Shown: positions 5,399 to 6,582 of the stretch, piece by piece
How the letters are laid out: every line of letters begins with the position of its first letter
Numbering within the stretch: position 1 is the first letter of the stretch
Source: Betaproteobacteria bacterium
GTDB taxonomy: Bacteria; Pseudomonadota; Gammaproteobacteria; Burkholderiales; Nitrosomonadaceae
Direction of reading: 5' to 3'
Assembly: GCA_022601315.1 (NCBI GenBank)
Contig: JAHZIU010000186.1
Span: 1 to 6,582, forward strand
DNA: 6,582 nt
The notes under the pieces: model-generated
The model's input: the letters and a program-made list of their open reading frames with translations, nothing else
The model's database searches: none
Told to the model about the DNA's origin: nothing
Made by a program: the position numbers and the translations under genes

Positions 5399-6582
5399 AT
5401 GGGTGGATTATGTGGCTGGATAGGCCAAAGCGGTTCTGCTGTTGAAAATAAACAACTGATTGAACGTATGCTAAAGCCAATTATTCAATTTGATGAGCAT
5501 ACTGATCAAACAGTAATCGGTAATAATTCTGCGCTTGCTATTGTTGCACCACAAAGTAGTACGCACACATTCCAGCAGGATGGTGTGTTAGTTGGTCTAT
5601 GGGGGCATGTACGGTTTGTAGATAAAAAACTAAATCAAGTGCAACCTATTGAGAATGTGGCTAAAACTTTATTCCATAATTGGTTGGAAAGCGGGGAGAG
5701 CGCTTTTGTTAATCTCGAGGGTGAGTTTTTGTTATGTATATTAGATGAAAATCAGCATAAGTTAGTGTTGGCTGTAGATCGTATGTCGTCCAGGTCACTG
5801 ACTTATCAGGTGTTAGGAGAAACACTTATATTTTCTTCTACTGCCGATGCAATCAATCAACATCCGTTAGTAAAGCCAGAGATAGATCCGCAAAGCTTAT
5901 ACAGTTATGTGTATTTTCATATGATACCAAGTCCTGATTCGGTATATAAGGAACAGCATCGCCTGATACCAGGTGAGTATTTGGTCTTTCAAAAAGGAAA
6001 TGTTGAAACCAAAACATATTGGAATGCAAGCTTCAATGAAAAGGGAGGGCGTTCGTTTGATGACTTAAAGCATGAGTTTTTGCAAATTTTACGATCAAGT
6101 GTTCGTCAAGCAGCCGGTGATGAGTCTGTAGGTGCTTTCCTGAGTGGTGGAACTGACAGTTCAACAATTGCCGGTATATTAAGCGAAGTGAGTGGCAAAC
6201 CAGCGAAAACATACTCAATAGGATTTGAAGCGGAAGGATACGATGAAATGGCGTACGCACGCATTGCTGCGGAGCATTTCTCAACGCAACATAATGAATA
6301 CTATGTGACGCCGGATGATGTCGTTGCAGCAATTCCGCAAATTGCTGCAGTTTTTGATCAGCCGTTTGGTAATGCCTCTGCAATTCCTGCATTTTATTGT
6401 GCGAGAATGGCGAAAGCAGATGGGTTAAGTAAAATGTTGGGTGGTGATGGTGGTGATGAATTATTTGGCGGAAATGAACGTTATGCTAAACAGTATTTAT
6501 TTTCTCTTTACGAGATTCTACCGCCTATATTACGTAAAAAACTCATTGAGCCGCTTAGTTTAAATATTTCCAAGCACATTAA
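5399..6582 (+). CDS. Asparagine-synthetase-like protein with degenerate glutaminase domain, partial
   Basis: The first 394 codons of a gene running off the right edge; AsnB-type proteins are usually about 550-650 residues. Residues 1 to about 200 match the layout of the N-terminal glutamine amidotransferase domain and about 220 onward the ATP-pyrophosphatase (synthetase) domain. The synthetase half keeps its nucleotide motifs: the PP-loop LSGGTDSS at 248-255, YSIGFE at 272-277 and LGGDGGDELFGG at 347-358. The first half is eroded. It begins MGGLCGWIG, putting the usual Cys2 at position 5, with no start codon that could bring it to position 2. The glutamine-binding RLSI motif reads ALAI, NGEIYN reads WGHVRF, and DRxGxKPLYY reads DRMSSRSLTYQ. 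It probably adenylates a carboxylate and forms an amide with ammonia or a substrate amine, as in beta-lactam synthetase and lasso-peptide cyclases, or acts in surface-polysaccharide modification as many AsnB paralogues are thought to. Its DNA looks more AT-rich than the CobN-like gene. The substrate is unknown. Confidence 0.88.
   Translation, partial: MGGLCGWIGQSGSAVENKQLIERMLKPIIQFDEHTDQTVIGNNSALAIVAPQSSTHTFQQDGVLVGLWGHVRFVDKKLNQVQPIENVAKTLFHNWLESGESAFVNLEGEFLLCILDENQHKLVLAVDRMSSRSLTYQVLGETLIFSSTADAINQHPLVKPEIDPQSLYSYVYFHMIPSPDSVYKEQHRLIPGEYLVFQKGNVETKTYWNASFNEKGGRSFDDLKHEFLQILRSSVRQAAGDESVGAFLSGGTDSSTIAGILSEVSGKPAKTYSIGFEAEGYDEMAYARIAAEHFSTQHNEYYVTPDDVVAAIPQIAAVFDQPFGNASAIPAFYCARMAKADGLSKMLGGDGGDELFGGNERYAKQYLFSLYEILPPILRKKLIEPLSLNISKHI

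Noticed and set aside
6033..6392. Minus-strand open frame of 119 codons
   Set aside because: It lies wholly opposite the PP-loop domain of the synthetase-like gene, whose reading frame shows clear conserved motifs. The antisense frame has low-complexity, His/Leu/Gln-rich content and no known domain.

Overview
The window looks like chromosomal DNA of a Gram-negative bacterium, probably a proteobacterium and perhaps a gammaproteobacterium with moderate GC. A signal peptide, a C-terminal membrane anchor, an ExbB-type partner and an E. coli btuB-like cobalamin riboswitch support this. I cannot name the species.

Left two thirds (1-4905, minus strand): a cobalamin-controlled operon. A near-consensus sigma70 promoter (4876-4905) is followed by a complete cobalamin riboswitch aptamer (4694-4863) and a 165-nt leader with no intrinsic terminator. 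Then come a GTG-started CobN-family chelatase of 1449 residues (179-4528) and, four bases after its stop, the start of a MotA/TolQ/ExbB-like channel protein (174 to beyond the left edge). This is not an ordinary cytoplasmic CobN. It carries a signal peptide and a C-terminal transmembrane anchor, so the chelatase body should sit in the periplasm beside a proton-channel-type protein. The likely theme is energised handling of a corrinoid, cobalt or another metallo-tetrapyrrole in the envelope, switched off when cobalamin is plentiful.

Middle (4906-5398): about 490 bases between two divergent units. The first half holds a possible decayed glycosyltransferase 5' end, split between two frames, plus an 8-bp inverted repeat. 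The second half is AT-rich with short palindromes and no convincing gene or promoter.

Right (5399-6582, plus strand): the first 394 codons of an asparagine-synthetase-like protein that runs off the right edge. Its ATP-pyrophosphatase (synthetase) half is intact as far as seen. Its glutaminase half is degenerate: the usual Cys2 is at position 5, and the expected glutamine-binding Arg and Asn-Gly-Glu motif are absent. It probably forms an amide bond in a specialised pathway such as polysaccharide or peptide modification, not housekeeping asparagine synthesis. Nothing in the window links it functionally to the CobN operon.
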